The notes beneath the pieces were generated by a model, which was not told the origin of the DNA, searched no databases, and saw nothing but the letters and a program-made list of their open reading frames with translations. A stretch of 64,000 bases of DNA from an uncultured Collinsella sp. (GTDB lineage: Bacteria > Actinomycetota > Coriobacteriia > Coriobacteriales > Coriobacteriaceae): assembly GCA_900556875.1 (NCBI GenBank), contig USQQ01000004.1, positions 62,001-126,000 of the forward strand. The letters run 5' to 3'. The first letter of the stretch is position 1; each line of letters starts with the position of its first letter. Below are positions 36,601 through 45,737 of this stretch, piece by piece. Made by a program: the position numbers and the translations under genes.

Positions 36601-38051
36601 AGCCCGAAACTATCAACGGCAAAATGGTGGTGCCCGTTGCGTACGAGACCGCAGACGGTTGCGGCTGCGCATCGTACGCCGTGATCGGCCAGTCCATTGC
36701 GGGCTGGGGCGTTATGCCACCAGACGCCACGGTGCCCCATGCGGTGCCGTGGCCACAACATTCGGGCTTTTTGGCCACCGTCAACGAGCAGCTGCAGCAT
36801 ATTACTTGGACGCGAGGCGCATTGGCATTTGCAACGCAGCCCGTGGGTGCCGCAGGCTGTGGCCCGGCATCGTTTAGCGTAAGCAACAACGGCAGGTGCG
36901 CGCTCTATGTAGAGAACACCGATGGCAAGGTGGGGCAAACCTACGACGAAGAAGGCAACCCGGTAGCAGTAATGGGCAAGCACTTCCGCATCTTCGTCAG
37001 CACCTTGGCAGGCGATCTGTTCACGGAGCCGTTCGTGATGTGCGAGCTGGACCATCCCGTCGATCAGATAACGACATTTTTGACGTCGGGAGGCATGCTC
37101 TCCGCGCTCGCCACGCACATTGTGAGCGCGGAGAAGAGCGAGGCAGAGCTGCACGGCATCGAAGTGCCTCTGGTGGCGTGTGCCACTCCGACGGGCGCGG
37201 TCGCCACCTCGGGCGCGGTGGTGCCCGGAGCAGCAGGCGAATCCTTCATGGTCACGGTGCGAAACGACGGCAACACTTTGCTGACTGCCGGCACAATCGA
37301 TCTGTACCGAGAGGGCTCCAGCCAGCCGTTCTCCAGCGCATCCATCGGATTCGGAGCGAACGCACGCATGGCTTCGATCTACGATCCAGAGCTTGCCGAA
37401 GACGCTTCGGCCAACGACATGGCACACGTAAAGTACGCGCTCGAGACGCTGGGCGCACGTTTTGCAACGCACCCGCTGGTAGCCGACAACGGCAACGCCG
37501 TGCTGGCACCGGGTTGCACGGCACAGTTCCGCATGAGCTTCGCCATCCCCGAGAGTTGGAGCGACGAAGTGGGCAAACGCGTCACGCTGTATGCGAAGGC
37601 GCGTAATCTGGTGGCGCTCGATCCCGTAACGCTCGAGGAGATCCGACCGGGCGCAAACTCGGCGCTGAGTGCCGTTCTGCACGAGCTTCATGTGCCCGAC
37701 GCGGCATGCGAACGCTCAGAAGTGCAGGTCGGCGTATGCGACAGCGCGGATACGACAGGACTTCACGACGCCCCGATGACGGCAGACGGCGATGGTGGCT
37801 CGAGTGGCAGCGGTACTGACGAGGGCGGCGGCTCCGGCGGAAGCAGCTCCGGCAGCGGCAAGGACCACGGCAATAACAAGCGCTCCGGAAAAGCGGGCGC
37901 GCTTGCGGGCACGGGCGATGTCAACGCTGCCCTTACGGCAGCCGCTGCAGCACTCGCCGCGGCAGGCGCGGGCCTCATCGCCTACAGCGCCCGCCGCACG
38001 GCGCTCGAAAAAGACGCCGCCAATGAGGTCAATTCGGATAGGCCTCGCTAG
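33684..38051 (+). CDS. Very large exported, sortase-anchored surface protein
   Basis: 1455 residues from ATG 33684 with GGGAG upstream. Twin-arginine-like signal (LDRRSLLVAGASSLASIML, cleavage near AYA-DE at about 47). Residues about 60-140 look like a carboxypeptidase-regulatory/Ig-like domain (NMPIKGAQVTLTSRYAAGE, TTDDEGTAIFEI). The long middle (about 230-1300) shows no recognised enzyme motif and looks like beta-rich repeats. The end has a Gly/Ser linker (about 1370-1400), sorting motif LAGTGD (1407-1412), an alanine-rich helix and a charged tail. Inferred to be covalently attached to peptidoglycan; function unknown. Confidence 0.85.
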   Translation: MLDRRSLLVAGASSLASIMLPRVPGSENAFLLPFAPTAAYADEKDPFRVLVLSRTMFGVVVVDVANKNMPIKGAQVTLTSRYAAGEQLAATTDDEGTAIFEIASLSEGYVDEAKLLDAYDFNGGISISMAGYRDVEIPLARIQGGTAITAPTRPLSDGEPYFRQLTFDEWDIQYAEATFMALPKDDTANEQPDTHAFTVQAHLPQGGQATLHINKVMPAAGSSTETVTQIGQIKASASSADNLATFTLEDKFLDAASSLLEEGCKLRFVLDYQDKTYTLSSPMAVVTAPAAKAESGSTTIVPTTMDQEITPFDFPASFPGIGGNKFTCWMPSFPILFDFSFAGYVLFGGGYKPASYMNDSGNPDPEYWKKSPRESGAKQANRYLDEMEGKWNQYKSMSAGSGTDPRNTKLLRHHCTPLFTMDIATQLYGSLAYDWVGKTWGNNNDPAYGNIKALFQVRTDLNWTEQFTLGPVPFFLNVNPWVLAKLALAVGAHTHGSGAAFFKNISLDYSNTSGSFTIQIGLAVTFGAGVAGVASSAVRGAASLTLFIGYEKADGHQLPRLRVGADVDVDVILQFVMFKWTTKAWSGSWPTLIDSWNMSVNNDDRYVPQRSELALGGDTPYTLDACFGTPGNTEAGGVPQFIASATIVTNSELLARAEVAAAAINVAPVVRDWDQAVTRIELEADAESDDTGQVEHFVHALMENDENAAPMYEYTYIGQSTNAVADPNANSASVSEDERGGIKPSSDNVLFSGVLSEAHMKLTMIAGVECLFRIASVRYGDNGRSRLVVHTKANGTWSAPTPVDFPLGFGEGDVERDGIFDYDFDVVEYTDGRGNQDAYVLLVSGERPAGDNTLFDTASTAGILSVVRLRISNDGVRVISHTSWRSISRGRLQEDGYHCLQCPRITVGKTLVDGRLSGAYLHRRGTTAEKALGSEAEVALECFTLWSDDLGDSLTFRQVLRFPQAPSSIELGEPETINGKMVVPVAYETADGCGCASYAVIGQSIAGWGVMPPDATVPHAVPWPQHSGFLATVNEQLQHITWTRGALAFATQPVGAAGCGPASFSVSNNGRCALYVENTDGKVGQTYDEEGNPVAVMGKHFRIFVSTLAGDLFTEPFVMCELDHPVDQITTFLTSGGMLSALATHIVSAEKSEAELHGIEVPLVACATPTGAVATSGAVVPGAAGESFMVTVRNDGNTLLTAGTIDLYREGSSQPFSSASIGFGANARMASIYDPELAEDASANDMAHVKYALETLGARFATHPLVADNGNAVLAPGCTAQFRMSFAIPESWSDEVGKRVTLYAKARNLVALDPVTLEEIRPGANSALSAVLHELHVPDAACERSEVQVGVCDSADTTGLHDAPMTADGDGGSSGSGTDEGGGSGGSSSGSGKDHGNNKRSGKAGALAGTGDVNAALTAAAAALAAAGAGLIAYSARRTALEKDAANEVNSDRPR

Positions 38052-38100
38052 CTCCTAGTTACCTTTGTGAGAGACGCCGACTCGGCTCATCGAACATCAA

Positions 38101-38136
38101 AATGGGCTGGTTCTGAATACCCAGAGCCAGCCCATT
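38101..38136. terminator. Bidirectional terminator-like hairpin
   Basis: 15-bp stem (38101-38115 with 38122-38136, one G-T pair), A-run on the left. It can end the surface-protein transcript and, on the minus strand, the small membrane gene at 38142. Confidence 0.7.
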
Positions 38137-38141
38137 GCACA

Positions 38142-38390
38142 TTAAATGTCGTCTGAGGAGTCGAGTTCTGCCTCGAGCTTGGCACGGCGTCTTTTCGCCG
38201 TGAAAAACGTTGCGCACAGGACAGCAAACGTGGCCGCGAAAATCGTCGCACCGCAGAACACGCCCGTGACCAGGTTCGCCAACCAAAAGACGCTTTCGAG
38301 CGGTACGATCTGCGCCTCAGCGATACAGCGCATTGCGGCAATAACAAGCGCGAACGCGGCGCTTATGGAAACCATGTCCGCCATCGCCAT
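38142..38390 (-). CDS. Small two-helix membrane protein
   Basis: 82 residues. Two hydrophobic helices (about 5-25 and 33-62: ESVFWLANLVTGVFCGATI, AATFAVLCATFF) followed by a basic/acidic tail AKRRRAKLEAELDSSDDI. No convincing ribosome-binding site was seen for ATG 38390; ATG 38375 is an alternative. Supported by the terminator directly behind it and typical membrane composition; function unknown. Confidence 0.5.
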   Translation of the reverse strand: MAMADMVSISAAFALVIAAMRCIAEAQIVPLESVFWLANLVTGVFCGATIFAATFAVLCATFFTAKRRRAKLEAELDSSDDI

Positions 38391-38423
38391 GTGGACATAA
38401 CAATTTCGATTCGCTATTCAAAC

Positions 38424-38525
38424 TTACTCGGACAAAACCGACTCGGTTTTGTCCGAGTAAACTCGAGCATAAACTTATTCATGCGATACAATTAACTCGG
38501 ACAAAACCGAGTCGGAAGGAACCGA
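38424..38525. promoter_or_regulatory. Array of TCGG-N6-CCGA operators before the AAA ATPase gene
   Basis: TCGGACAAAACCGA occurs at 38428-38441, inverted at 38443-38456 (together a 37-nt palindrome 38424-38460) and again at 38497-38510, followed by the related TCGGAAGGAACCGA at 38512-38525. The last copy contains the ribosome-binding site AAGGA of the GTG start at 38530. A TACAAT -10-like element lies at 38487-38492. Layout suggests cooperative repression and direct blocking of translation or initiation. Confidence 0.65.
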
Positions 38526-38529
38526 GTAA

Positions 38530-39912
38530 GTGGAATTCATTGGCAGGGAGCTTGAACTCGCCCGTATTAAGAATACACTCAATGCGCCCGAGCAGCGCAA
38601 TGTTCTCATTTACGGAAGGCGTCGCGTCGGCAAAAGTGAGCTCATCAAGCAGGCGCTAACCGATTTATCGGACGTCGCAACGATCTATTACGAGTGCCGC
38701 CAAACCTCCGAGGCAGACAACCTCGAGAGTCTGTCCGCCCTTGCTGCTGAAGCGCTAAGCTTTCCTCCGCTCGCCTTCACGGGCATCCGCGAGCTCATCG
38801 AATTTCTGTTTGCCCAAGCCAAAGACAAGAACATTACCCTCGTTCTCGACGAATACCCCTACTTGAGAGATGCGGTTAAAGGCTTAGACAGCATTCTCCA
38901 GACCTCAATCGACGCTCGCAGGGAAGACTCACGTTTAAACATTGTCCTGTGCGGCTCCTACGTTGAGATTATGAAATCTCTCATCGAGCATGAAAGCCCC
39001 CTCTACGGGCGAATTGATCTCGCGCTTGAGCTTAAGCCCATGGATTACTTTGACGCTGCAAAGTTCTATCCCGCGTTCTCACCCGAGGACAAGGTGCGGC
39101 TCTATAGCGTTTTTGGCGGCATCCCCTTTTACAATCGCCTCATCGATCAGTCCCAAAGCGTACGCGACAATATCATCGAGCTCGTCACAGAACCTGGCGC
39201 CCGCTTAGAAAGCGAAGTACCGTCCTATCTCAACGCCGAGATCTCGAAGATGACCAACGCCAACGAAGTTTTCGGGGCTCTCGCACAAGGTTACTCCCGT
39301 TGGGGGGACGTGCTGGCACAGTCGCACGTCTCGAGCGGTCCGGCCATGGCGGACGTACTCGACAAGCTCATGTCACTCGAAATCGTCCAAAAGCGTGCAC
39401 CCATCAACGACCCTACGAATAAGCGCAAGTCTGGCTACTTTGTGGTGGACCCACTTTCGCTCTTTTACTATCGCTACGTCTTCCGCAATGCCTCTGCGCG
39501 TCAGCTGCTCGACCCGGAAGTCTTCTATGATCGTCACGTCTCCCAAGACTTCGAGGAAAACTACACTCCACATATGTTCGAGGAGATCTGCCGTCAATAC
39601 CTCGTGCGGCAAAACAGGACTGGCAAGATCGAACCGGCTTTCGATGCCATAGGCAAGTACTGGTACGACGATCCCGCAAACAAAACGAGCGGCGAATTCG
39701 ATGTGGTAACGCAAGACCCCGAGGGCTACGCATTCTACGAAGCAAAGTTCCGCAAATCCCCCGTCACGCAAAAAATGGTCGACGAGGAAATCACCCAAGT
39801 CGAGGCAACGGGGCTCAAGTGCCATCGCTACGGATTCTTCTCCCGTTCGGGCTTCGAAGCTGACGAAAGCGATCGAACCGTCTTCATCGACCTGCCGCAG
39901 ATGTTTGAATAG
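38530..39912 (+). CDS. AAA ATPase of the archaeal-type/DUF234 group
   Basis: 460 residues, GTG 38530. N-terminal P-loop ATPase (FIGRELELARIKNTL, VLIYGRRRVGKSELI, TLVLDEYPYL for Walker B) followed by a winged helix and a C-terminal nuclease-like DUF234 region (GEFDVVTQDPEGYAFYEAKF, an E-x-K type pattern). This family is widespread in prokaryotes with no firm function; nuclease or toxin-like roles have been suggested. Preceded by an unusual operator array. Single gene, GC lower than its neighbours at the 5' flank. Confidence 0.85.
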   Translation: MEFIGRELELARIKNTLNAPEQRNVLIYGRRRVGKSELIKQALTDLSDVATIYYECRQTSEADNLESLSALAAEALSFPPLAFTGIRELIEFLFAQAKDKNITLVLDEYPYLRDAVKGLDSILQTSIDARREDSRLNIVLCGSYVEIMKSLIEHESPLYGRIDLALELKPMDYFDAAKFYPAFSPEDKVRLYSVFGGIPFYNRLIDQSQSVRDNIIELVTEPGARLESEVPSYLNAEISKMTNANEVFGALAQGYSRWGDVLAQSHVSSGPAMADVLDKLMSLEIVQKRAPINDPTNKRKSGYFVVDPLSLFYYRYVFRNASARQLLDPEVFYDRHVSQDFEENYTPHMFEEICRQYLVRQNRTGKIEPAFDAIGKYWYDDPANKTSGEFDVVTQDPEGYAFYEAKFRKSPVTQKMVDEEITQVEATGLKCHRYGFFSRSGFEADESDRTVFIDLPQMFE

Positions 39913-40064
39913 GACAGACCCCACCCGCATCCCAAGCATCCATTATCTAATCGAACGATTGTTCGATGGATTTCGTGTTAGGTAGAATCGTCCGAGGCCT
40001 GGGCTATGCTACCTTGACTATCTATATGACTAAAACGCAGCAAGGGAGCACCGAGAGAGCGAGT

Positions 40065-42062
40065 ATGGCAAAAAACACCGCAAACTATGGTAACGACAGT
40101 ATCCGCCAGCTCAAGGACGAGGAGCGCGTACGCCTACGCCCCGCCGTCATCTTTGGCTCGGACGGACTCGACGGTTGCGCGCATGCCGCCTTCGAAATCC
40201 TGTCCAACGCCGTTGACGAGGCGCGCCAGGGCTACGGCAAGCTCATCACCCTCACCGCCTTTCGCGATGGCTCTATTCAGGTAGAGGACAACGGCCGTGG
40301 CTGCCCGCTCGACTGGAACCCCTCCGAGAAGCGCTTTAACTGGGAGCTCGTCTTTTGCGAGCTCTACGCCGGCGGCAAGTACAACAACAACCAGGGCGGC
40401 GACTACGACTTCTCGCTCGGCACCAACGGCCTGGGCTCCTGCGCGACCCAGTACGCTTCCGAGTACATGGACGTCACGGTTTGGCGTGACGGTAACAAGT
40501 ACTCTCTGCACTTTAAGAAGGGTAAGGTCGTCGGCGCCAAAAAGAAGGCGCTCGAGATTGAGCCCAGCGACGAGAACCGCACCGGCACCACCATCAAGTG
40601 GCGCCCCGATCTTGAGGTCTTTACCTCGATCAGCATTCCCCACGAGTGGTACCGCGAGACCATGCGCCGCCAGGCCGTGGTCAACGCCAACGTGACCTTC
40701 CGCCTGTGCATCGAGGGCGATGATGGCGAGTTTACCGAAGAGGACTTTTGCTACCCCAAGGGCATCGAGGACTATGTGCTCGAGAAGGTCGGTGCCGACT
40801 ACCTCACCGAGCCCTTCTTTATCGAGGCCGACCGTCGCGGTCGCGACCGCGAAGACCTGCCCGACTACAACGTAAAGATCACCGCGTGCATGTGCTTCTC
40901 GCGCACTTTCATGATGCAGGAGTACTACCACAACTCATCGTGGCTCGAGAACGGCGGCTCACCCGAGAAGGCGGCCCGTAACGCTCTGACCAGCGCCATC
41001 GATGCCTACATTAAGCAACAGGGCAAATACAACAAAAACGAGAGCGGCATTAAGTGGCAAGACGTCCAGGACTGCCTGGTGCTGGTGACCAACTGCTTCT
41101 CCACCCAGACGTCCTACGAGAACCAGACCAAGAAAGCCATCAACAACCGCTTTATCCAGCAGGCCATGACGGCATTCTTTAAGGAGCGCCTCTCGACCTA
41201 CTTGATCGAGAACAAAGACGCTGCCAACAAGATCGTGGAGCAGGTGCTCATCAACAAGCGCTCGCGCGAGAACGCCGAGAAGACGCGCCTGAGCATTAAG
41301 ACCAACCTGCAGCAAAAGACCGACATGGCCAACCGCGTGCAGAAGTTCATCGACTGCCGTTCCAAGGACAAAAACCGTCGCGAGATCTACATCGTAGAGG
41401 GCGACTCGGCAGCTGGCGCCATCCGAACGTCGCGCGACGCCGAGTTCCAGGGCGTTATGCCCGTCCGCGGCAAGATCCTCAACTGCCTAAAGGAAGACTA
41501 CCCGCGCATCTTTAAGTCCGACATCATCATGGACCTCATGCGCGTGCTGGGCTGCGGTGTGGAGATCAAGGACAAGCGCATCAAGAACCTTGGTGCCTTT
41601 GACCTGGACAACCTCAACTGGAACAAGGTCATTATCTGTACGGACGCCGACGTCGACGGTTATCACATCCGCACGCTCGTGCTCACCATGCTCTACCGCT
41701 TGGTGCCCACGCTTATCGACGAGGGTTACGTGTATATCGCCGAGTCGCCGCTCTACGAGATCAACTGCAAAGAGAAGACCTACTTTGCCTACACTGAGCT
41801 CGAGAAAAACGGCATCCTCAAGGAGATCGGCGACCAAAAGTGCTCGATCAACCGCTCCAAGGGTCTTGGTGAGAACGACCCTGACATGATGTGGCTCACC
41901 ACCATGAACCCCGAGACGCGACGCCTGATCAAGGTGGAGCCCGAGGACGTCACCAAGATGGAAACCATGTTCAACCTTTTGCTAGGCAACGACGAGGCGG
42001 GCCGCAAGCGCCATATCTCCGAGCACGGCAAGGAATATCTGGACCAGCTGGACCTGCAGTAG
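40065..42062 (+). CDS. parE: Type IIA DNA topoisomerase subunit B (ParE/GyrB-like)
   Basis: 665 residues from ATG 40065; the open frame extends 99 bp further but without a start site. GHKL ATPase (ILSNAVDEARQGYG, VEDNGRGCPLDW, GTNGLGSCATQ), transducer domain, TOPRIM (IVEGDSAAGAIRTSRDAEFQ, DADVDGYHIRTLVL) and the C-terminal NRSKGLGENDPDMMW. Followed 45 bp later by the A subunit, giving a complete ATP-dependent topoisomerase; ParE/ParC rather than gyrase is inferred from divergence of the motifs. Confidence 0.88.
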   Translation: MAKNTANYGNDSIRQLKDEERVRLRPAVIFGSDGLDGCAHAAFEILSNAVDEARQGYGKLITLTAFRDGSIQVEDNGRGCPLDWNPSEKRFNWELVFCELYAGGKYNNNQGGDYDFSLGTNGLGSCATQYASEYMDVTVWRDGNKYSLHFKKGKVVGAKKKALEIEPSDENRTGTTIKWRPDLEVFTSISIPHEWYRETMRRQAVVNANVTFRLCIEGDDGEFTEEDFCYPKGIEDYVLEKVGADYLTEPFFIEADRRGRDREDLPDYNVKITACMCFSRTFMMQEYYHNSSWLENGGSPEKAARNALTSAIDAYIKQQGKYNKNESGIKWQDVQDCLVLVTNCFSTQTSYENQTKKAINNRFIQQAMTAFFKERLSTYLIENKDAANKIVEQVLINKRSRENAEKTRLSIKTNLQQKTDMANRVQKFIDCRSKDKNRREIYIVEGDSAAGAIRTSRDAEFQGVMPVRGKILNCLKEDYPRIFKSDIIMDLMRVLGCGVEIKDKRIKNLGAFDLDNLNWNKVIICTDADVDGYHIRTLVLTMLYRLVPTLIDEGYVYIAESPLYEINCKEKTYFAYTELEKNGILKEIGDQKCSINRSKGLGENDPDMMWLTTMNPETRRLIKVEPEDVTKMETMFNLLLGNDEAGRKRHISEHGKEYLDQLDLQ

Positions 42063-42107
42063 CAGCAAATCGATAACGACGGCCCATAAGAAGTTCAAGA
42101 GGAAATC

Positions 42108-44348
42108 GTGGCAAAGAAGAAGACGAAGAACCAGCCAAAGAAAAAGCAGGTCAACGCCGAGAACGTCATCGGCCTGCACTCCGAGGTCACCGACCAGCCG
42201 ATCACGCAAACGCTCGAGGTCAACTATATGCCCTACGCCATGAGCGTCAACGTGTCGCGTGCGTTCCCCGAGATCGACGGCTTTAAGCCCTCGCACCGCA
42301 AGCTGCTCTACACCATGTACAAGATGGGCCTGCTCAAGGGCGAGCGCCAGAAGAGCGCCAACATCGTGGGCCAGACCATGAAGCTCAACCCGCACAGCGA
42401 TGCCGCGATCTACGAGACGATGGTGCGCCTGGCCACGGGCAACGAGGCGCTACTTGCCCCCTTCGTGGAGTCGAAGGGCAACTTTGGCAAGTACTATTCG
42501 GGCGACCTGAGCTACGCCGCCTCGCGTTATACCGAGGCCAAGCTCTCCCCCATCAGCGCCGAGATCTTCAAGGACATCGACAAGGACCCGGTCGACTTCG
42601 TCGACAGCTACGACGGCGCCATGAAGGAGCCGCGCTTGCTGCCCACCACGTTCCCCAATATCCTCGTCTCGGCCAACAAGGGCATCGGCGTCGCCATGGC
42701 GTCCGACATCTGCGGCTTCAACCTCAACGAGGTCTGCACCGCCACAATGCACTACCTGAAGGACCCCGACTGCGACCTGCTCGAGTACATGCCCATGCCC
42801 GATTTCTCGACCGGCGGCGAGATTATCTACCGCCGCGAGGAGATGGAGAAGATCATCGAGACCGGTCTTGGCAGCTTCCAGATTCGCTCCCGCTGGCGCT
42901 GGATTCCCGAAGAGCGCATCATCGAGGTGTACGAGATCCCCTACACCACCAAGACCGATGTCATCATCGAGCGCATCGTCAAGCTCTCCAAGGAGGGCAA
43001 GGTCAAGGAAATCGCCGACATCCGTGACGAGACCGACCTTTCGGGCCTGCGCATCGCCATCGACCTTAAGCGCGGCGTCGACCCCGATAAGCTCATGGCC
43101 AAGCTCTATCGCTCGACCACGCTGCAGGACTCATTCTCGTGCAACTTCAACGTGCTGGTCGACGGCTATCCCCGTGTTATGGGCGTGCGCCAGATCCTGC
43201 ACGAGTGGGTCGCGTGGCGCATTCAGTCCACGCGTCGCCGCATTAACTTTGACCTGGGCAAAAAGTCCGAGCGCCTGCACCTGCTGCACGGCCTCGAGGC
43301 GATCCTGCTCGACATCGACAAGGCCATCGCCATCATCCGTGGCACCAAGCTCGAGGCCGAAGTCGTGCCCAACCTCATGAAGGGCTTTGACATCGACGAG
43401 ACCCAGGCAGAGTTTGTTGCCGAGCTCAAGCTCCGCAACATCAACGAGGAGTACATCCTCAACCGCACCAAGGACATTGCAAAGCTCGAGGGCGAGATCG
43501 CCGAGCTTGAGGAGATCCTTTCGAGCGAGGAAAACATCAAGAAGGTTATCAGCGACGAGCTGGCCGCGGTCAACAAGAAATATGTGATGCCGCGCCGCAC
43601 GGGCAGGATTGAGCCCCACGAGGTCGTCGAGGTAAGCTTGGAGCCCGAGGTCGAGGAGTACCCGGTAACCATCATGCTCTCGCGCGATGGTTACCTTAAG
43701 AAGATGACTGACCGCGTGCTCAAGAAGGCGACCACGCTCAAGTACAAGGACGGCGACAAACCCTTTATCGAGTTCCCGTCCTCCAACACCCACGAGCTGC
43801 TGGTCTTTACCAACAAGAGCCAGGTGTACAAGTGCAAGGTCGCGGCGTTTGAGGATACAAAGTCGGCCCAGCTGGGCTCGTACCTTCCGACCGATCTTGA
43901 GATGGAACCCGACGAGAGCGTCATCTGGGTCATCGACCCCGAGGACTACAAGGCCGACGTGCTGTTCGTCTTTGAGAACGGCCGCGTGGTGCGTGTCGCG
44001 CTTTCTGGATACGCTACCAAGACCAACCGCAAGCGCCTTAAGAACGCCATCTACGGCGGCAGCAAGCTGCTGTATGCGCAGGTGCTCAAGGAGGACCGCG
44101 ACCTCGCGCTGGTCTCGAGCGACTACCGCCTGATGAACTTCAACACGTCGCTGCTCAAGACCAAGACGACCACCAACACGCAGGGCGTCCAGGCCTTTAC
44201 GGCCAAGAAGGGCCGCTCGGTCACCACCGTCGGCACGACCGAGGAAATCCTTGGCGCCGGCGTCTCGGCCGAGAAGTTCACCGCGCAGAGCCTGCCCTCC
44301 GCCGGCGCCCTCATGAAGGAAAATGACATGCCGAGTTTGTTTGACTAA
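42108..44348 (+). CDS. parC: Type IIA DNA topoisomerase subunit A (ParC/GyrA-like)
   Basis: 746 residues, GTG 42108 with AGAGGA upstream; lysine-rich N terminus. Winged-helix/tower: YMPYAMSVNVSRAFPEIDGF, KPSHRKLLYTMYKMGL, catalytic Tyr in SYAASRYTEAKLSP (Y141), NILVSANKGIGVAMAS, then a coiled coil (RTKDIAKLEGEIAELEEIL) and a short C-terminal beta-pinwheel (VEEYPVTIMLSRDGYLKKM). No GyrA-box (QRRGGKG) was seen, which supports topoisomerase IV or a third type IIA enzyme rather than gyrase. Confidence 0.88.
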   Translation: MAKKKTKNQPKKKQVNAENVIGLHSEVTDQPITQTLEVNYMPYAMSVNVSRAFPEIDGFKPSHRKLLYTMYKMGLLKGERQKSANIVGQTMKLNPHSDAAIYETMVRLATGNEALLAPFVESKGNFGKYYSGDLSYAASRYTEAKLSPISAEIFKDIDKDPVDFVDSYDGAMKEPRLLPTTFPNILVSANKGIGVAMASDICGFNLNEVCTATMHYLKDPDCDLLEYMPMPDFSTGGEIIYRREEMEKIIETGLGSFQIRSRWRWIPEERIIEVYEIPYTTKTDVIIERIVKLSKEGKVKEIADIRDETDLSGLRIAIDLKRGVDPDKLMAKLYRSTTLQDSFSCNFNVLVDGYPRVMGVRQILHEWVAWRIQSTRRRINFDLGKKSERLHLLHGLEAILLDIDKAIAIIRGTKLEAEVVPNLMKGFDIDETQAEFVAELKLRNINEEYILNRTKDIAKLEGEIAELEEILSSEENIKKVISDELAAVNKKYVMPRRTGRIEPHEVVEVSLEPEVEEYPVTIMLSRDGYLKKMTDRVLKKATTLKYKDGDKPFIEFPSSNTHELLVFTNKSQVYKCKVAAFEDTKSAQLGSYLPTDLEMEPDESVIWVIDPEDYKADVLFVFENGRVVRVALSGYATKTNRKRLKNAIYGGSKLLYAQVLKEDRDLALVSSDYRLMNFNTSLLKTKTTTNTQGVQAFTAKKGRSVTTVGTTEEILGAGVSAEKFTAQSLPSAGALMKENDMPSLFD

Positions 44349-44387
44349 AACAACGGCGACTAAACCGTCATGGTTTTACAAAGCAGC

Positions 44388-44425
44388 GGGGCCCGGAGCG
44401 CAGTAAACGCTGCGCCCCGGGCCCC
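44388..44425. terminator. GC-rich hairpin after the topoisomerase operon
   Basis: 16-nt arms (44388-44403 with 44410-44425, one mismatch) around a 6-nt loop. No T-run follows, so termination strength is uncertain, but it sits between convergent genes. Confidence 0.6.
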
Positions 44426-44447
44426 ATGCATTACACCAGCATCATCC

Positions 44448-45737
44448 CTATAGACAAAATGCCGCATAAAGCGGAACAGACATAAGCCCATCATTCATTC
44501 CAAAGGGCTTAGTCGATAGCCTGATAAGGCGCACGCCCGGATGGGTCTTTTTAAGTGAGGACAGACTTCGAGATCTTGTGTTCTCCCCCGCCTTGACTTC
44601 AATCGCAGACAAGCATCCCTGCTTCTCTACTACAAAGTCGATTTCCGCACGATTATCTCGCGCCCAATAATGCAGTGGATAACCCATGGCTGAAAGCTGT
44701 TGGGCAACGTAGTTTTCGGTAAGTGCACCCATGAATGTGCCGCCGATACCGGCAAGAATATCGGCGCGTTGAGCACCGGCCTTGGAGACCAGCAGCCCTG
44801 TATCCGCCTGATAGATTTTAAAAGCAGAAGGGTTAACGAAGGCCTCTAAGGGGCTTTCGATCTGCCCGACTAGGCTGCAGCGCGCCACCGTACCCGACAA
44901 TACAAGCCAATCGAGAGCATCTCCAAAGAGAGACGCATTGCCCCCCGCTCGCACTACCTTGTATTGAAATTTACGATTCTCTTTGGCAAGCTGCTGTGGA
45001 ATGGAATCGAAGCACGCACGCGTCTTTGCACTCAAGCGTTCATCAGCATATTTATTGGTGTCGGCGGAATATCCGTCGAGAATAATCCGATGCTTTTCGG
45101 CCACATCAATGATTGACTGATCATCGATGTACGTTTGGACCGCCTCGGGCATTCCGCCAACAACAAGATACTGTCGATAGAGCCCAAGCGCCTTTTCATG
45201 AAGGCTTGGCGCAAGAGGACCCATTATCTCGAATGATGAGCGTATCTCGTCGACCAGCTGATCGTGCCCCATCGCCCAGAGAAACTCCTCGAAATCGAGT
45301 GGAGTCATCTCAATCAAGTCGGTCTTTCCGACGGGGAACGAATACGACTGATGGTTAATGGCAACCCCAAGAAGCGACCCGGCAGCCGCAACGTAATACT
45401 CGGGAGCATCTTCGCAAAAGTATTTAAGGGAAGTGAGCGCTTCCTCGCATGCCTGGATCTCGTCAATGAACAGTAAGGTTTTGCCAGGCACGATACGCTG
45501 TCCCGTACGAGCCTCGATCGCACGTACGATCGAATGAGGGTCAAGACCGCCCGAAAAATCCGCTCGCGCCGACCGGTCGTTCTCAAGATTAACGTAGACA
45601 ACCGATTCGAAAAGATCCTGGGCGTACGTTCTGAGCAAATAGGTCTTGCCACACTGGCGCACGCCTTTGACCAGCAAAGGTTTTCTATCAGCTCTGTCTC
45701 GCCATTCCCTAAGGAGCTCGTCTGCCTTGCGACGCAT
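44448..45737 (-). CDS. AAA_14/DUF4143 ATPase
   Basis: 429 residues. N-terminal AAA_14 domain with Walker A LLVKGVRQCGKTYLLRTYA and Walker B TLLFIDEIQACEEAL, then a helical linker and C-terminal DUF4143 domain (TENYVAQQLSAMGYPLHYWA, NRAEIDFVVEKQGCLSAIEVK, a D-x-V-E-x-K restriction-nuclease-like pattern). Family function is unproven. Single gene. The 180-bp gap upstream (45738-45917) is unusually AT-rich and otherwise empty. Confidence 0.88.
   Translation of the reverse strand: MRRKADELLREWRDRADRKPLLVKGVRQCGKTYLLRTYAQDLFESVVYVNLENDRSARADFSGGLDPHSIVRAIEARTGQRIVPGKTLLFIDEIQACEEALTSLKYFCEDAPEYYVAAAGSLLGVAINHQSYSFPVGKTDLIEMTPLDFEEFLWAMGHDQLVDEIRSSFEIMGPLAPSLHEKALGLYRQYLVVGGMPEAVQTYIDDQSIIDVAEKHRIILDGYSADTNKYADERLSAKTRACFDSIPQQLAKENRKFQYKVVRAGGNASLFGDALDWLVLSGTVARCSLVGQIESPLEAFVNPSAFKIYQADTGLLVSKAGAQRADILAGIGGTFMGALTENYVAQQLSAMGYPLHYWARDNRAEIDFVVEKQGCLSAIEVKAGENTRSRSLSSLKKTHPGVRLIRLSTKPFGMNDGLMSVPLYAAFCL

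Noticed and set aside
35967..37691. Minus-strand open frame of 574 codons
   Set aside because: Antisense to the surface protein; composition typical of GC-rich shadow frames, no start signal.
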